The notes: generated by a model not told the origin, from the letters alone. Positions 31,496 to 40,893 are shown, numbered from the stretch's first letter. The stretch: DNA of 64,000 bases from Kineosporia corallincola (GCF_018499875.1 NZ_JAHBAY010000022.1:1-64000), one strand, 5' to 3'. Program-made: numbers and translations.

Positions 31496-32878
31496 ATGAG
31501 CACCAGTCCTCGCCCACCCTTCACCCTCACCCGCCGGGCGCTGCTCGGCGGGTTCGCCGGAACCTCGGCCGCCGCGGCCCTGACCGCCTGCGGCGGCGGA
31601 TCCGGGAGCTCGGGCAAGAGCGTCAAGGTCGTCTTCCAGCAGTTCGGCGCCTCCACCGTGCAGGCCGACTTCCTGGCCGGCGTCAAGAAGGAGTTCGAGG
31701 CCGCGAACCCCGGTGTCACCGTCGATTTCGAGCCGATCAAGGCCGGCGAGAGCGACTACTACACCAAGCTCCAGCTCCTCATGCGCTCCCCCAGGACGGC
31801 ACCGGACGTGGTGTACGAAGACACCTTCCTGATCAACTCCGACATCGAGGCCGGCTACCTCACCGCCCTCGACGACCGGCTCGGGTCGTGGAGCGACTGG
31901 CCGCGGTTCCTGCCCGCCGCCAAGGCCGCGGCCAAGGCCCTGGACGGCAAGACGTACGGCGTTCCGGACGGCACCGACACCCGGGCGCTCTGGTACAACA
32001 AGGACCTCTTCGACCAGGCCGGCCTGCCCACCGACTGGCAGCCGGCGACCTGGGACGACGTGCTCACCGCTGCCCGCACGATCAAGTCGAGGCTGCCGGG
32101 CGTCATCCCGCTGAACGTCTACACCGGCACCGGTGTCGGGGAGGCGACCACGATCAGCGGTTACGAGATGCTGCTGTACGGCACGGGCGAGAACCCGCTG
32201 TTCGACCCCACCGCCCGCAAGTGGGTGATCGGCAGCCAGGGAGTCGTCGACGTCCTCACCTTCTACCGCACGCTGTTCTCCGAAGGACTCGGGCCGGACA
32301 TCAAACAGGCTCTTTCCACCGACTTCTCGAACACCACCAACCAGAAGCTGATCCCCGGCGGCGAACTCGCCATCTCACTCGACGGCTCGTACGCCTGCGG
32401 GACCTGGCTGCCCACCGGAGCCACACCCTGGAAGGAGTGGTCCGAGGTGATGAGCGTGGTCGGCATGCCCACGCAGCACGGCGACGGGCCCCCGGTGAGC
32501 ATGTCCGGCGGCTGGACCTACGCGATCCCGGTCAACGCCCAGAACCCGGACCAGGCCTGGGAATTCATCAAGACCGTGACCAGCCGCAAGAACGAGACGA
32601 CCTACGACGTCAACGCCGTGCAGATTCCCGTGCGCTCCGACGTCGCCGCCGACCCGGAGTTCGTCGCGGCCAACCCGACCAACGAGTTCTTCGCCGGCCT
32701 GGTCGAGAACACGCAGTACCGGCCGGCCTACGCCGTCTATCCACGAATCTCCACCGCCATTCAGCAGGCCACCGAGGCCGTCTGCACCGGCGACCGCACC
32801 CCGCAGCAGGCCGCCGCCGACTACGACGACGCGGTGAGGGACGTGGCCGGTGACGACGTGATCGAGGCGACGTCGTGA
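31496..32878 (+). CDS. Sugar ABC transporter substrate-binding lipoprotein (CUT1 family)
   Basis: The 460-residue protein starts at ATG 31496 behind CCGGAGG. The signal has paired arginines (TRRALLGG), a hydrophobic stretch and the lipobox LTAC, so Tat export with lipid anchoring is possible. The mature fold is the MalE-type family 1 binding protein (VKVVFQQFGASTVQADFLAG, DVVYEDTFLINSDIEAGYLT, GVPDGTDTRALWYNKDLFDQ, ISLDGSYACGTW). It binds an oligosaccharide, plausibly a manno-oligosaccharide given the mannosidase upstream. Its stop overlaps the first permease start. Confidence 0.92.
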   Translation: MSTSPRPPFTLTRRALLGGFAGTSAAAALTACGGGSGSSGKSVKVVFQQFGASTVQADFLAGVKKEFEAANPGVTVDFEPIKAGESDYYTKLQLLMRSPRTAPDVVYEDTFLINSDIEAGYLTALDDRLGSWSDWPRFLPAAKAAAKALDGKTYGVPDGTDTRALWYNKDLFDQAGLPTDWQPATWDDVLTAARTIKSRLPGVIPLNVYTGTGVGEATTISGYEMLLYGTGENPLFDPTARKWVIGSQGVVDVLTFYRTLFSEGLGPDIKQALSTDFSNTTNQKLIPGGELAISLDGSYACGTWLPTGATPWKEWSEVMSVVGMPTQHGDGPPVSMSGGWTYAIPVNAQNPDQAWEFIKTVTSRKNETTYDVNAVQIPVRSDVAADPEFVAANPTNEFFAGLVENTQYRPAYAVYPRISTAIQQATEAVCTGDRTPQQAAADYDDAVRDVAGDDVIEATS

Positions 32879-33762
32879 CGACCGCCCAGCTGCAACGCCG
32901 CCGGGCCGTGGTGCGCGGCCTGCCGCTGGCCCCGGCGGTGGTGCTCCTGACGGTGTTCCTGGCCGGCCCGATCCTGTACTGCCTGTACTCGGCGTTCACC
33001 GACATGGCGCTGACCGGGTCGAGCGGGGCGTCGTTCGTCGGTCTGGACAATTTCCGGAAGGCCTTCACCAGCAGCGACTTCGGCCGTGCGCTCGGTTACA
33101 CCCTGTTCTTCACCATCACCTCGGCGATCATCGGGCAGAACCTGCTCGGGATGCTCCTCGCCCTGCTGATGCGCGCCGGTGGCGCTGTGGTGCGCACCGC
33201 CGTCAGCGCCGTGGTGATCGGTGCCTGGGTACTGCCCGAGGTCGTCACCGGCTACCTGTGGCTGGCCTTCCTCGGCGACGGCGGGCCGCTGAACCAGATC
33301 CTCGGCGTGCTGCACCTGCCGGGCCAGGACTGGCTCTACAGCCAGCCCATTCTGGCGGTCTCGCTGGCCAATGTCTGGCGTGGCACGGCGTTCTCTATGC
33401 TGGTGTACTCGGCGGCCCTGTCCGAGGTGCCGCGCGAGATCGAGGAGGCCGCGACGATGGACGGCGCGGGCACCCTGCGCCGCCTGGTGAGCGTCACGAT
33501 CCCCATGGTGCGCCGGACGATCGCGACCAACCTCATGCTCATCACCCTCCAGACGCTGTCGGTGTTCGGGCTGATCTGGACGATGACGCGTGGTGGCCCC
33601 AGCGGAGCGAGCACCACTCTGCCGTTGTACGCGTACCAGCAGGCTTTTCAGCTGTCGCAGCTCGGGTACGGCACCGCCCTGGCCCTGCTCCTGCTGGCCC
33701 TCGGCGGGGTGTTCTCACTGGTGTATCTGCGGGTGCTGCGGCTTGAGGAGGCGACCCGATGA
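32875..33762 (+). CDS. Sugar ABC transporter permease (MalF type)
   Basis: The 295-residue protein has six membrane segments, starting with LAPAVVLLTVFLAGPILYCL. The cytosolic EAA loop EIEEAATMDGAGTLRRLVSV then TIPMVRRTI contacts the ATPase. GTG 32875 overlaps the binding-protein stop by four bases, and its own stop overlaps the next permease. No ATPase is encoded in this operon; CUT1 systems often share a multitask MsiK-type ATPase encoded elsewhere. Confidence 0.92.
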   Translation: MTTAQLQRRRAVVRGLPLAPAVVLLTVFLAGPILYCLYSAFTDMALTGSSGASFVGLDNFRKAFTSSDFGRALGYTLFFTITSAIIGQNLLGMLLALLMRAGGAVVRTAVSAVVIGAWVLPEVVTGYLWLAFLGDGGPLNQILGVLHLPGQDWLYSQPILAVSLANVWRGTAFSMLVYSAALSEVPREIEEAATMDGAGTLRRLVSVTIPMVRRTIATNLMLITLQTLSVFGLIWTMTRGGPSGASTTLPLYAYQQAFQLSQLGYGTALALLLLALGGVFSLVYLRVLRLEEATR

Positions 33763-34655
33763 CCGCCGGAACCGCCCAGCAGCGGCCGTCTTCCACGCCC
33801 ACGCCATTGCGCGAGGCCCGGCACAGCGCGGTCACCCGCGGGCCGGCCGGGAAGGGCGCCGCGAATCTCGCCCTGCTCGCGGTGGGCCTGGCCTTCGTCG
33901 TCCCGATGGTCTGGGTGGTCGCGGCGGCGTTCAACGCAACCGCGGGGCTGTCGGTGTCCTGGCCACGGCCATGGACCTTCGACAATTTCCGGGCGGTGCT
34001 CAATGTCGAGACGACGTACCGCCCGGTGCTCAACGGCCTGGTGCTGTGCGGTGGGGGCACCGTGCTGACGATGATCGGTGCTGTGCTGGCCGCATATCCC
34101 CTGTCGCGCTACCGGTCTCGCTGGAACCGGCCGTTCCTGCTCACCATTCTCTTCGCGACCGGCCTGCCGATCACCGCGATCATGGTGCCGGTCTACGGGT
34201 TGTTCGTGCAGATCGACCTGATCGACACCGTACCGGGAACCGTCCTGTTCATGGCGACCAGCGCGCTGCCCATCTCGATCTGGCTGACCAAGAACTTCAT
34301 GGACGGTGTGCCGATCGAGCTGGAGGAGGCGGCCTGGACCGACGGTGCCTCACCCATGCAGGCCCTGCGGTACATCATCCTGCCGCTGATGTGGCCGGGC
34401 ATGTCCGTCGTGGCGATCTACACCTTCATCGGGCTGTGGGGAAACTTCTTCGTGCCCTTCGTGCTGCTGCTGTCGAACGACCGGCTCCCGGCGTCCGTCA
34501 GCATTTTCACGTTCTTCGGGCAGTACGGCGAGATCGTCTACGGGCAGCTGGCCGCCTATTCGCTGCTGTACTCCCTGCCCGCACTGGTGCTCTACCTGTT
34601 CCTGGCCCGCCGGCTCGGGGGCGCCTTCGCCTTCGGTGGCGCGGTCAAGGGGTGA
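33759..34655 (+). CDS. Sugar ABC transporter permease (MalG type)
   Basis: The 298-residue protein has six membrane segments and the EAA loop ELEEAAWTDGASPMQALRYI then ILPLMWPG. A 35-residue polar N-terminus (TAQQRPSSTPTPLREARHSA) precedes the first helix. It overlaps the MalF-type gene by four bases. Its 3' end overlaps the convergent ABC exporter gene by 11 bases, so transcripts from the two operons meet here without a spacer terminator. Confidence 0.92.
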   Translation: MTAGTAQQRPSSTPTPLREARHSAVTRGPAGKGAANLALLAVGLAFVVPMVWVVAAAFNATAGLSVSWPRPWTFDNFRAVLNVETTYRPVLNGLVLCGGGTVLTMIGAVLAAYPLSRYRSRWNRPFLLTILFATGLPITAIMVPVYGLFVQIDLIDTVPGTVLFMATSALPISIWLTKNFMDGVPIELEEAAWTDGASPMQALRYIILPLMWPGMSVVAIYTFIGLWGNFFVPFVLLLSNDRLPASVSIFTFFGQYGEIVYGQLAAYSLLYSLPALVLYLFLARRLGGAFAFGGAVKG

Positions 34656-36411
34656 GGGGCCGGGCAGGCTGCGGCGACCATGCCCGCCACAGCTCCGCGT
34701 ACCGCCCGCCCCGTTCCAGAAGCTCCGCATGAGAACCGATCTCGACGATCCGGCCGCCGTCCATCACGGCGATCCGGTCGCAGGCCCGGGCCTGCGACAG
34801 ACGGTGCGCCACCACCACGGCCGTCCGGTTGTCCAGCAGCGCCAGGGCCGCCTGCTCCAGGTCGCGGGCCCCGGCACTGCCGGCCTCGGCGGTCGCCTCG
34901 TCCATCACCAGCAGGGGCGGATCCCGCAGCACCAGCCGGGCCAGGGCCAGGTGCTGGGTCTGCACGGGGGTCAGCAGGTGCCCGCCGGCACCGACGAGCG
35001 TGTCCAGGCCGCCGGGCAGCGCGGCCACCCAGCGCTCGGCGCCCACCCGGGCGAGGGCGCGCCACAGGTCGCCGTCCGGCGTGCCGGGACGGGCGAGCAG
35101 CAGGTCGTCGCGCAGGGTTCCGGCGAACACGTGGGTCTCCTGCGAGACCATCGCCACCCACTCCCGCAGCCGCTCCGGTTCCACCTCGCCCACGGCGATC
35201 TGCCCGTGATCGTCACCGAGACAGAGAGTTCCGGCCGTGGCCGGGAAGAGACCGGCGAGAAGGCCCGCCAGCGTGCTCTTCCCGGCGCCACTGGTGCCCA
35301 CGACCGCCAGCGACGACCCGGCCGGGACGTCCAGATCCACCCCCGCGACCACGTCGTGCACGCCGTCGTAGGAATGCCGCACCCCGCGCAGCCGAACCCG
35401 CACGCCGCCGTGCGGGAGTGGCGCCTGAGGGCGGACGCGCGGGGGCACCAGGGTGACCCCGACGATCCGGGCGAGCGCGGCGCCGGCGCGCTGCACCTCG
35501 TCGAAGGATCCCAGCAGCGTGCCGAGCGGGTCGAACAGGCGGTGGAACAGCAGTGCCGCCGCCGTCACCGCCCCGACGGTCACCAGATCGGCCCGCACCA
35601 GCCAGAATCCGGTCACCAGGATCGAGCTCAGCCCGGCCGCCTCGGCCGCGTTCATCGACTTCGACAACCACAGCGACACCCCGACCGTGCGCAGCCGCAC
35701 CTCCAGGCTCTGCGCCGAGGCCCGCTCGATCCGGTCGGCCTGGAGCGCCGCCATCCCGTAAGCCGTTACGGTGGGACGTCCTTCGAGCGACTCCAGCAGC
35801 ACCTGGCCCCGCTCGGCCGCCGCCCGCCGTTCGCTCGCGTACAGAGCTCCCGCCCGGGCCAGGTAGCGGCTCAGCCCGAACCAGTAGATCGGCAGCACCA
35901 CCGCGAACGCGATCGCCAGCCGCCAGTCCAACCCGGCGACCGCCCCCACCGCGACCAGCACCGTCGTGAGGGCCGTGGACGCCTGCGTGATCAGCGGGAC
36001 GGCGGCCACGAACGTCTCGACGTCGTCGGTGACCCGCGCGGTGATGTCGCCGCTGCCGGCCGATTCCAGCAGCACCGGTTCCAGGCCCAGCGCCCCGGTC
36101 ATCGCCTGCTCGCGCACGTCGGCCGCGATCAGGGCGCCCAGGCGGGCCGTGGCCCGCTGAGCCAGGGCCGTCACGACCGCCCCGAGCACCGCGACCAGGC
36201 CGGTCAGCACCAGCATCACCGGCAGGGAGGAGGACCGGCCGAGCCGTACGTCGTCCACACACCGGCCCAGCAGCATCGGCAGGGCGACGATCCCGGTGCT
36301 GGCCAGGAACGTCCAGCAACCCGCGAGCGCCACCTCCCGGCGGTGCCGGGCCGCCGAACGGCGCAGCCCGTTCCAGGTCTGGCGGCCGGTGGCCACCGGC
36401 AGGGCGCTCAT
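34645..36411 (-). CDS. ABC exporter half with intact Walker motifs but degenerate signature
   Basis: This 588-residue fused membrane/ATPase protein has six transmembrane helices (about residues 1-300). Its nucleotide domain has Walker A VVGTSGAGKSTLAGLLAGL, Q-loop VSQETHVFAG, Walker B LLVMDEATAEAG and switch VVAHRLS. The signature that should read LSGGQ is LTPVQTQHLALARL, so the composite ATP site to which it gives the signature is impaired. Its start overlaps the end of the partner half by four bases. With the partner it makes one normal and one degenerate site. The cargo is unknown; drug or lipid export is usual for this family. Confidence 0.88.
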   Translation of the reverse strand: MSALPVATGRQTWNGLRRSAARHRREVALAGCWTFLASTGIVALPMLLGRCVDDVRLGRSSSLPVMLVLTGLVAVLGAVVTALAQRATARLGALIAADVREQAMTGALGLEPVLLESAGSGDITARVTDDVETFVAAVPLITQASTALTTVLVAVGAVAGLDWRLAIAFAVVLPIYWFGLSRYLARAGALYASERRAAAERGQVLLESLEGRPTVTAYGMAALQADRIERASAQSLEVRLRTVGVSLWLSKSMNAAEAAGLSSILVTGFWLVRADLVTVGAVTAAALLFHRLFDPLGTLLGSFDEVQRAGAALARIVGVTLVPPRVRPQAPLPHGGVRVRLRGVRHSYDGVHDVVAGVDLDVPAGSSLAVVGTSGAGKSTLAGLLAGLFPATAGTLCLGDDHGQIAVGEVEPERLREWVAMVSQETHVFAGTLRDDLLLARPGTPDGDLWRALARVGAERWVAALPGGLDTLVGAGGHLLTPVQTQHLALARLVLRDPPLLVMDEATAEAGSAGARDLEQAALALLDNRTAVVVAHRLSQARACDRIAVMDGGRIVEIGSHAELLERGGRYAELWRAWSPQPARPLTP

Positions 36412-37976
36412 CGCCGCACCGCCTCACGGTAGCCGGGCCGTTCCAGGAGCGTGGCATGGTCGCCGACCAGTCGATCCCCGTCTGCGGTGGCGAAAACCAC
36501 TCTGTCGCAGCGCATCAGCAACGCCGGTGAACTGGTGACGACGACCGTGCCGTGCCGGGCCCGGCCGCGTGCCTCCCGCAGTCGCCGGGCGATCGTGTCC
36601 TCGGTGACCGCGTCCACCGCCGTCAGCGGGTCGCGCAGCACCAGCACCGGCGGGTCGGCGGCCAGGGCCCGGGCCAGCGCCAGGCGCTGCCGCTGGCCGC
36701 CGGAGAGGTTCGCTCCCCCACCGGTCAGCGGTCCCGCGCCCAGGCCGTCGGCCGCGGCGGCGACCAGGGCCCGCTGCGTCCGTTCCGGTGGCGTCGCCCG
36801 CCCGGTGTCCAGGGCCGCCTCCACCGAACCGCCCAGCAGGTAGGCCGCCGGCGGCTCGGCCAGAACGTGCTGAACCGCAGGGTCCTGGGACGGGTACCGC
36901 GCGGCCAGGACGTCGTCCACCATTCTCTGTGCCGCATCCGCATCGGTGGCGACGACGCCGAGCATCTCGCCCTGCGCCAGTCCGAAGTCCCACCCGACGG
37001 GCAGCGAGCCATCGTCCACCGAAAGCGGTTCCTGATCAGAGAGATACGGCAGAATCCGGGCGGCACTGGCCCGCGACACCGTGATCTTCTGCACCCCGCT
37101 CGCCACCCGCTGCACCGGGTCGGCGACGAACGAGGCCATGGCGACCACGGTGATCAGCTCGCCCACCGTGATCCGGCCGCTGCTCGCCATCCGCCCGGCC
37201 AGCACCGTCGTCGTCACCACCACGGCGGCCGTGGCCACCAGGCCGGCCCCGGTCACCACCGCGGACGCGGTCGCCGCGTCCAGGGCCGCCTGCCGCGAGC
37301 GCCCGCTGACCAGCCGGTACCGGCGTGCCGCCTCGCCGATGCCGCCGAGGGCCCGCACCGGCCGCAGCGCTGCCACCAGCTCGGCGGCGAAGGCCGCCGC
37401 CAGTCCCGCGCGGTGCTGCTGCCGGGCGAGCCTGCGCTCCAGCCAGGGCGTGATCCGGTCGATCCCGGCCATCAGCAGCGGCACCACCAGGGCCAGTCCC
37501 AGCCCCAGGGCCAGATCCACCCGCACCAGCACGACCACGGTGACCGCGAGCCCGGTCACCCCGGACAGGATCAGCGAGACCGCCGGAAGCACCCCGGCCA
37601 CCGCCGCGACGTCCGCGGTCAGCACGGACATCAGCTCCCCGGCGGGACGCTCGTACCCGGTCGCCGGGCGGCCCAGGATCCGGCCGGCGGCGCGCACCCG
37701 CAGGGTGTGGGCCTCCCGCTGGAGCGCCGCGGCCAGGATCCAGAACTGCACACCGCCGCCCAGGGCCAGCGCCACGAACAGTCCGAGGACGCCCGCCACG
37801 GCGAGCCCGAGGGTGGCGGGGGAACCGCCGTCGACGGCGTGGTCGACGGCCAGCCCGATGGCCAGCGGGACCAGCGCCTCGCAGCCCTGGTGGGCCATGG
37901 AGGCGCAGCCGCCCAGGGTCAGGGGCCGGGCGCGACGTCGGACGACGTCCAGGAGCAGGGTGTTCTCGGGGCGCAT
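36408..37976 (-). CDS. ABC exporter half lacking a Walker A motif
   Basis: The 522-residue partner has six membrane helices (about 20-300). In the nucleotide domain the strand before Walker A reads GEMLGVVATDADAAQRMVDD: no GxxGxGK(S/T) is present. Walker B is LVLRDPLTAVDA, with Pro in place of the catalytic Glu, and the switch histidine is replaced (VVTSSPALLM). The signature LSGGQRQRLALARAL is perfect. This half therefore probably cannot bind or cleave ATP in its own pocket but supplies the working signature for the other half. It is unusually short in the nucleotide domain because the Walker A/Q-loop region is shrunken. Confidence 0.85.
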   Translation of the reverse strand: MRPENTLLLDVVRRRARPLTLGGCASMAHQGCEALVPLAIGLAVDHAVDGGSPATLGLAVAGVLGLFVALALGGGVQFWILAAALQREAHTLRVRAAGRILGRPATGYERPAGELMSVLTADVAAVAGVLPAVSLILSGVTGLAVTVVVLVRVDLALGLGLALVVPLLMAGIDRITPWLERRLARQQHRAGLAAAFAAELVAALRPVRALGGIGEAARRYRLVSGRSRQAALDAATASAVVTGAGLVATAAVVVTTTVLAGRMASSGRITVGELITVVAMASFVADPVQRVASGVQKITVSRASAARILPYLSDQEPLSVDDGSLPVGWDFGLAQGEMLGVVATDADAAQRMVDDVLAARYPSQDPAVQHVLAEPPAAYLLGGSVEAALDTGRATPPERTQRALVAAAADGLGAGPLTGGGANLSGGQRQRLALARALAADPPVLVLRDPLTAVDAVTEDTIARRLREARGRARHGTVVVTSSPALLMRCDRVVFATADGDRLVGDHATLLERPGYREAVRR

Positions 37977-37994
37977 TGGGTAGGGACCTCGCGT

Positions 37995-38016
37995 CGATCA
38001 CGGTCAGGAGTGATCG
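37995..38016. promoter_or_regulatory. ArsR-like operator before the ABC exporter
   Basis: CGATCAC (37995-38001) and GTGATCG (38010-38016) are perfect seven-base arms with an eight-base spacer, 19 bases before the exporter start codon. It lies between the exporter and the ArsR-like regulator gene, and it is the natural target of that regulator. Confidence 0.5.
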
Positions 38017-38057
38017 AACGGTAGGCAGCGGTCCGGGTGGGCGGCATTGATTCGGCC

Positions 38058-39083
38058 CTACCCGAATCCGCCGTCCTGCGTGGGCGAGCCGAGCAGCGAG
38101 AGCAACGCGGCCCCGGCCGGTTCCAGCTCGTACAGCACCCGGCGGCCGGAACGCCTGCGCCGGACCAGACCGGCGGCCAGCAGCCCGGCCAGGTGCTCGG
38201 AGACCGTGCTGGGCGCCAGCTTCAGCTCCTGGGCCAGGCCGGTCGTGCTGGAGGGCCGGCGCAGGGCCAGCAGCACGGCGGAGCGGGCGGGGCCGAGCAG
38301 AACCGTCAGCCGGTCGGGTGGGGACGACGAGGGCGGGCGCGCGGCGAGCAGTGCCTGTCCCGGGGCCTGGTAGGAGATCGACTGGATGTGCGGATGGTCG
38401 GTCGAGACCATCGAGGTGTTCCCGGCGAAGATCAGCGGGATCAGCAGCAGCCGCTGGTCGACCGCCACGAGGGTGGACTCCTTGCGGTGCCGCGGGAAGC
38501 TGAGCACCGGCGCCTGCCAGACCTGCGGGCCGTGCAGGTCCAGCAGCAGCGCGTCGGCGCCCTCGGTGGCCAGTGCCCGGGCCCGGCGCAGCACCTCCTC
38601 GTCCAGGGCCGTGCGCATCGCCGGCCAGTACGGTTCCACGGCCAGCTGCCAGTAGGTCGCGAAGGCGTCGGCCAGGCGGGCGAAGGCGGCCTCCGGCTCG
38701 CGCTCGTAGACCTGAAGGAAGGCGGGAATGCCTTCGGGGTAATGCTTCCCGAACTGCTCGCGCATCACGGCCGGTTCGGTGCGCCGCAACAGGCCGAGCT
38801 CGGTCTCCAGGTCAGGCAGGGCCTGCTCGGGCAACGGGGTGAACACGTCGGGGGTGGGGCGGCCGTGGTCCTTGCCGTACAGGTCGCCGTACAGCCGCAG
38901 CGGCGCCGTGCCCGGTTGCGTGCGCAGCACCTCCCGGGCCCGGTCGGCCCAGTCGGTGTACGGCCACGGCACCGCGACCGGGTGCCGGTGCAGGAGCTCC
39001 AGGCTGCGGATCATCTCGAGTAGAGGGCTGATCGTGATCCGCGTGCGGGCCCGGGTGATCTCGTCGAGATGGATCCGGATCAC
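38058..39083 (-). CDS. DUF5937-type protein with C-terminal ArsR-like winged helix
   Basis: The 341-residue protein starts at GTG 39083, 11 bases after the ABC ATPase gene. The first about 245 residues are a helical domain (ITISPLLEMIRSLELLHRHP, YWQLAVEPYWPAMRTALDEE) seen in actinobacterial ArsR-type regulators (DUF5937). The last 80 carry a winged helix, LLGPARSAVLLALRRPSSTT then LAQELKLAPSTVSEHLAGL. Metal-binding cysteines of classical ArsR are absent, so another ligand is likely. It lies between two transporter operons and may regulate both. Confidence 0.75.
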   Translation of the reverse strand: MIRIHLDEITRARTRITISPLLEMIRSLELLHRHPVAVPWPYTDWADRAREVLRTQPGTAPLRLYGDLYGKDHGRPTPDVFTPLPEQALPDLETELGLLRRTEPAVMREQFGKHYPEGIPAFLQVYEREPEAAFARLADAFATYWQLAVEPYWPAMRTALDEEVLRRARALATEGADALLLDLHGPQVWQAPVLSFPRHRKESTLVAVDQRLLLIPLIFAGNTSMVSTDHPHIQSISYQAPGQALLAARPPSSSPPDRLTVLLGPARSAVLLALRRPSSTTGLAQELKLAPSTVSEHLAGLLAAGLVRRRRSGRRVLYELEPAGAALLSLLGSPTQDGGFG

Positions 39084-39094
39084 GTGCTCACCCG

Positions 39095-40081
39095 TCAGCG
39101 CCCACGGCTCACGTACACCCGCCGCACGACGTCCTCGACGTCCGGCTCCTCCACCGAGAGGTCGCGCACCGCGGCCTGATCCGACACCGCCGCGAGCAGG
39201 GCCGCGGCCGTGGTGACCTCCGGGTCGAAGGCCAGGCGCTGACGCAGGCCGTCGGCCTCGCTGCCCAGGTGCTCGGCGTGCGGCAGGCCGTGCAGGTCCG
39301 GTGTCGGGGCGGTCAGGTCCACCACCAGCACCCGGCGCATCGCTACCGTCTTCGACAGCCCGGCCAGGGTGCCGTCGTAGGCCAGGCGGCCCTGGTCGAC
39401 CAGCAGGATCCGCTCGCACAACCGGCTGACGTCGCCCATGTCGTGCGTCGTCAGCAGCAAAGTCGTTCCGTGCACGGCGCGTTCGGCCAGTAGGAACTCC
39501 CGCAGCCGCTGCTTGCTGACCACGTCCAGGCCGATCGTCGGCTCGTCCAGCACCAGCAGCTCCGGCGAGTGCAGCAACGCCGCGGCCACCTCCCCGCGCA
39601 TGCGCTGGCCCAGGGACAGCTGACGCACCGGGGTGGCCAGGAACTCCCCCAGCTCCAGGTGCTCGACCAGCTCGGCGGTGCGCTCGTGCTCGCGGTTCTT
39701 GCTGAGGTCGTGCACGGCGGCGAGGATGCCGAACGACTCGGCCAGGGGCAGGTCCCACCACAGCTGGGAGCGCTGCCCGAACACGACGCCGAGCCGGCGG
39801 GCCAGACGACGGCGCTGCGTCACCGGTTCGAGCCCGCAGGTGCGGGCGGTGCCGGAGGAGGGCACGAGGATGCCGGCGAGCATCTTGATGGTGGTGGACT
39901 TCCCGGCGCCGTTGGCGCCGATGTAGCCCACGGACTCTCCTGCCGCGACGTTGATCGTCAGGTCCTCGACCGCGGTGACCTCTTTGCTGCGCAATCCCTT
40001 GGTGCGCACCCGGAATCGGCGGGTGAGCGACTCGGTCCGGATGACGGGTTCGCCGGTGGACGGGGTGGACGGGCCGGGCAT
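39095..40081 (-). CDS. ABC-2 type transporter ATP-binding protein
   Basis: The 328-residue ATPase starts at ATG 40081, which overlaps the upstream permease stop by one base. It has Walker A GYIGANGAGKSTTIKMLAGI near residue 55, signature LSLGQRMRGEVAAALL and Walker B LLVLDEPTIGLD, with switch TTHDMGD. The long N-terminal strand pair (TRRFRVRTKGLRSKEVTAVE) and the FGQRSQLWWDLPLAESF Q-loop region are those of the DUF990/COG4586 class of export ATPases. A C-terminal domain of about 90 residues follows. With the two permeases it forms an exporter of unknown substrate. Confidence 0.9.
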   Translation of the reverse strand: MPGPSTPSTGEPVIRTESLTRRFRVRTKGLRSKEVTAVEDLTINVAAGESVGYIGANGAGKSTTIKMLAGILVPSSGTARTCGLEPVTQRRRLARRLGVVFGQRSQLWWDLPLAESFGILAAVHDLSKNREHERTAELVEHLELGEFLATPVRQLSLGQRMRGEVAAALLHSPELLVLDEPTIGLDVVSKQRLREFLLAERAVHGTTLLLTTHDMGDVSRLCERILLVDQGRLAYDGTLAGLSKTVAMRRVLVVDLTAPTPDLHGLPHAEHLGSEADGLRQRLAFDPEVTTAAALLAAVSDQAAVRDLSVEEPDVEDVVRRVYVSRGR

Positions 40082-40893
40082 CAGCCTCCGCCTCCTTGGT
40101 AGTGCCGGGTGCCGGTGCGCCAGGACAGCCAGGCCAGGCCGCCCGTCCACAGCGCCGCCACCGGTGCCAGCCATCCGGCCCAGGTGGGCAGGTGCCAGGG
40201 GGCGGGCAGGCCCAGCAGGGTGAGGGTGGGCAGGTAGCCGGCGAAGGCCATCGGGACGGTGAAGCCGAACAGGGCGATCAGCGGCCGGTTCCAGACCGAT
40301 CCCGGCTGGGTGGAGGCGTAGCGTCCGCCGTAGACCACGCTGTTGGTCATCTCGGCGGCATCGACCAGGAAGAACTGCGCGCCCGAGGCCGCCACGAAGG
40401 TGCCGGTGGAGATGGCGGTTCCGGACAGCAGGCTGAGCAGGACCAGCAGGACGCTGCCCGGGGTGAGCGGCACGTGGTTGGCGATCAGGGCGCCGGTCAG
40501 CACGGTGAGCCCGACCATCACCCGGCTCACCCGCCGCAGGCTGATGTCGCTGGTGATCAGCTGGGCCAGCAGGGGCTGGGGGCGCAGGCAGAACACGTCG
40601 AAGGTGCCGGCCCGCAGGTACTGCGGCAGCGTGTCGAGGTGCCCGACCAGCAGGTCGGCGATGCTGAAAGCGGTGTCGGCCAGGCCGAACACGAGCAGGG
40701 CGGTGGTCAGGTCCAGGCCGCCGATCCCGTCCACGGACCGGTAGAGCACCCAGACCTCGGCCAGTTCCACCAGCCCGATCAGCAGCGAGGTGACCAGGTC
40801 CAGGCCGAAACTGGCCCGGTAGCTGCTCTGGGCGCGCACCCGGGCGCCGAGCATTGCCCGGTAGGGCCGGACGAACGACGTGCGCTCAGCCAC
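40081..40893 (-). CDS. ABC-2 type permease (DUF990, COG3694-like)
   Basis: The 270-residue protein has six predicted membrane helices (starting SLLIGLVELAEVWVLYRSVD) and the short PQYLRAGTFDVFCLRPQPLL amphipathic motif found in this permease class ('lp..lr.G.fd..L.RP...l'). It overlaps the neighbouring permease by eight bases and the ATPase by one. It is one half of the membrane channel. Confidence 0.88.
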   Translation of the reverse strand: MAERTSFVRPYRAMLGARVRAQSSYRASFGLDLVTSLLIGLVELAEVWVLYRSVDGIGGLDLTTALLVFGLADTAFSIADLLVGHLDTLPQYLRAGTFDVFCLRPQPLLAQLITSDISLRRVSRVMVGLTVLTGALIANHVPLTPGSVLLVLLSLLSGTAISTGTFVAASGAQFFLVDAAEMTNSVVYGGRYASTQPGSVWNRPLIALFGFTVPMAFAGYLPTLTLLGLPAPWHLPTWAGWLAPVAALWTGGLAWLSWRTGTRHYQGGGG

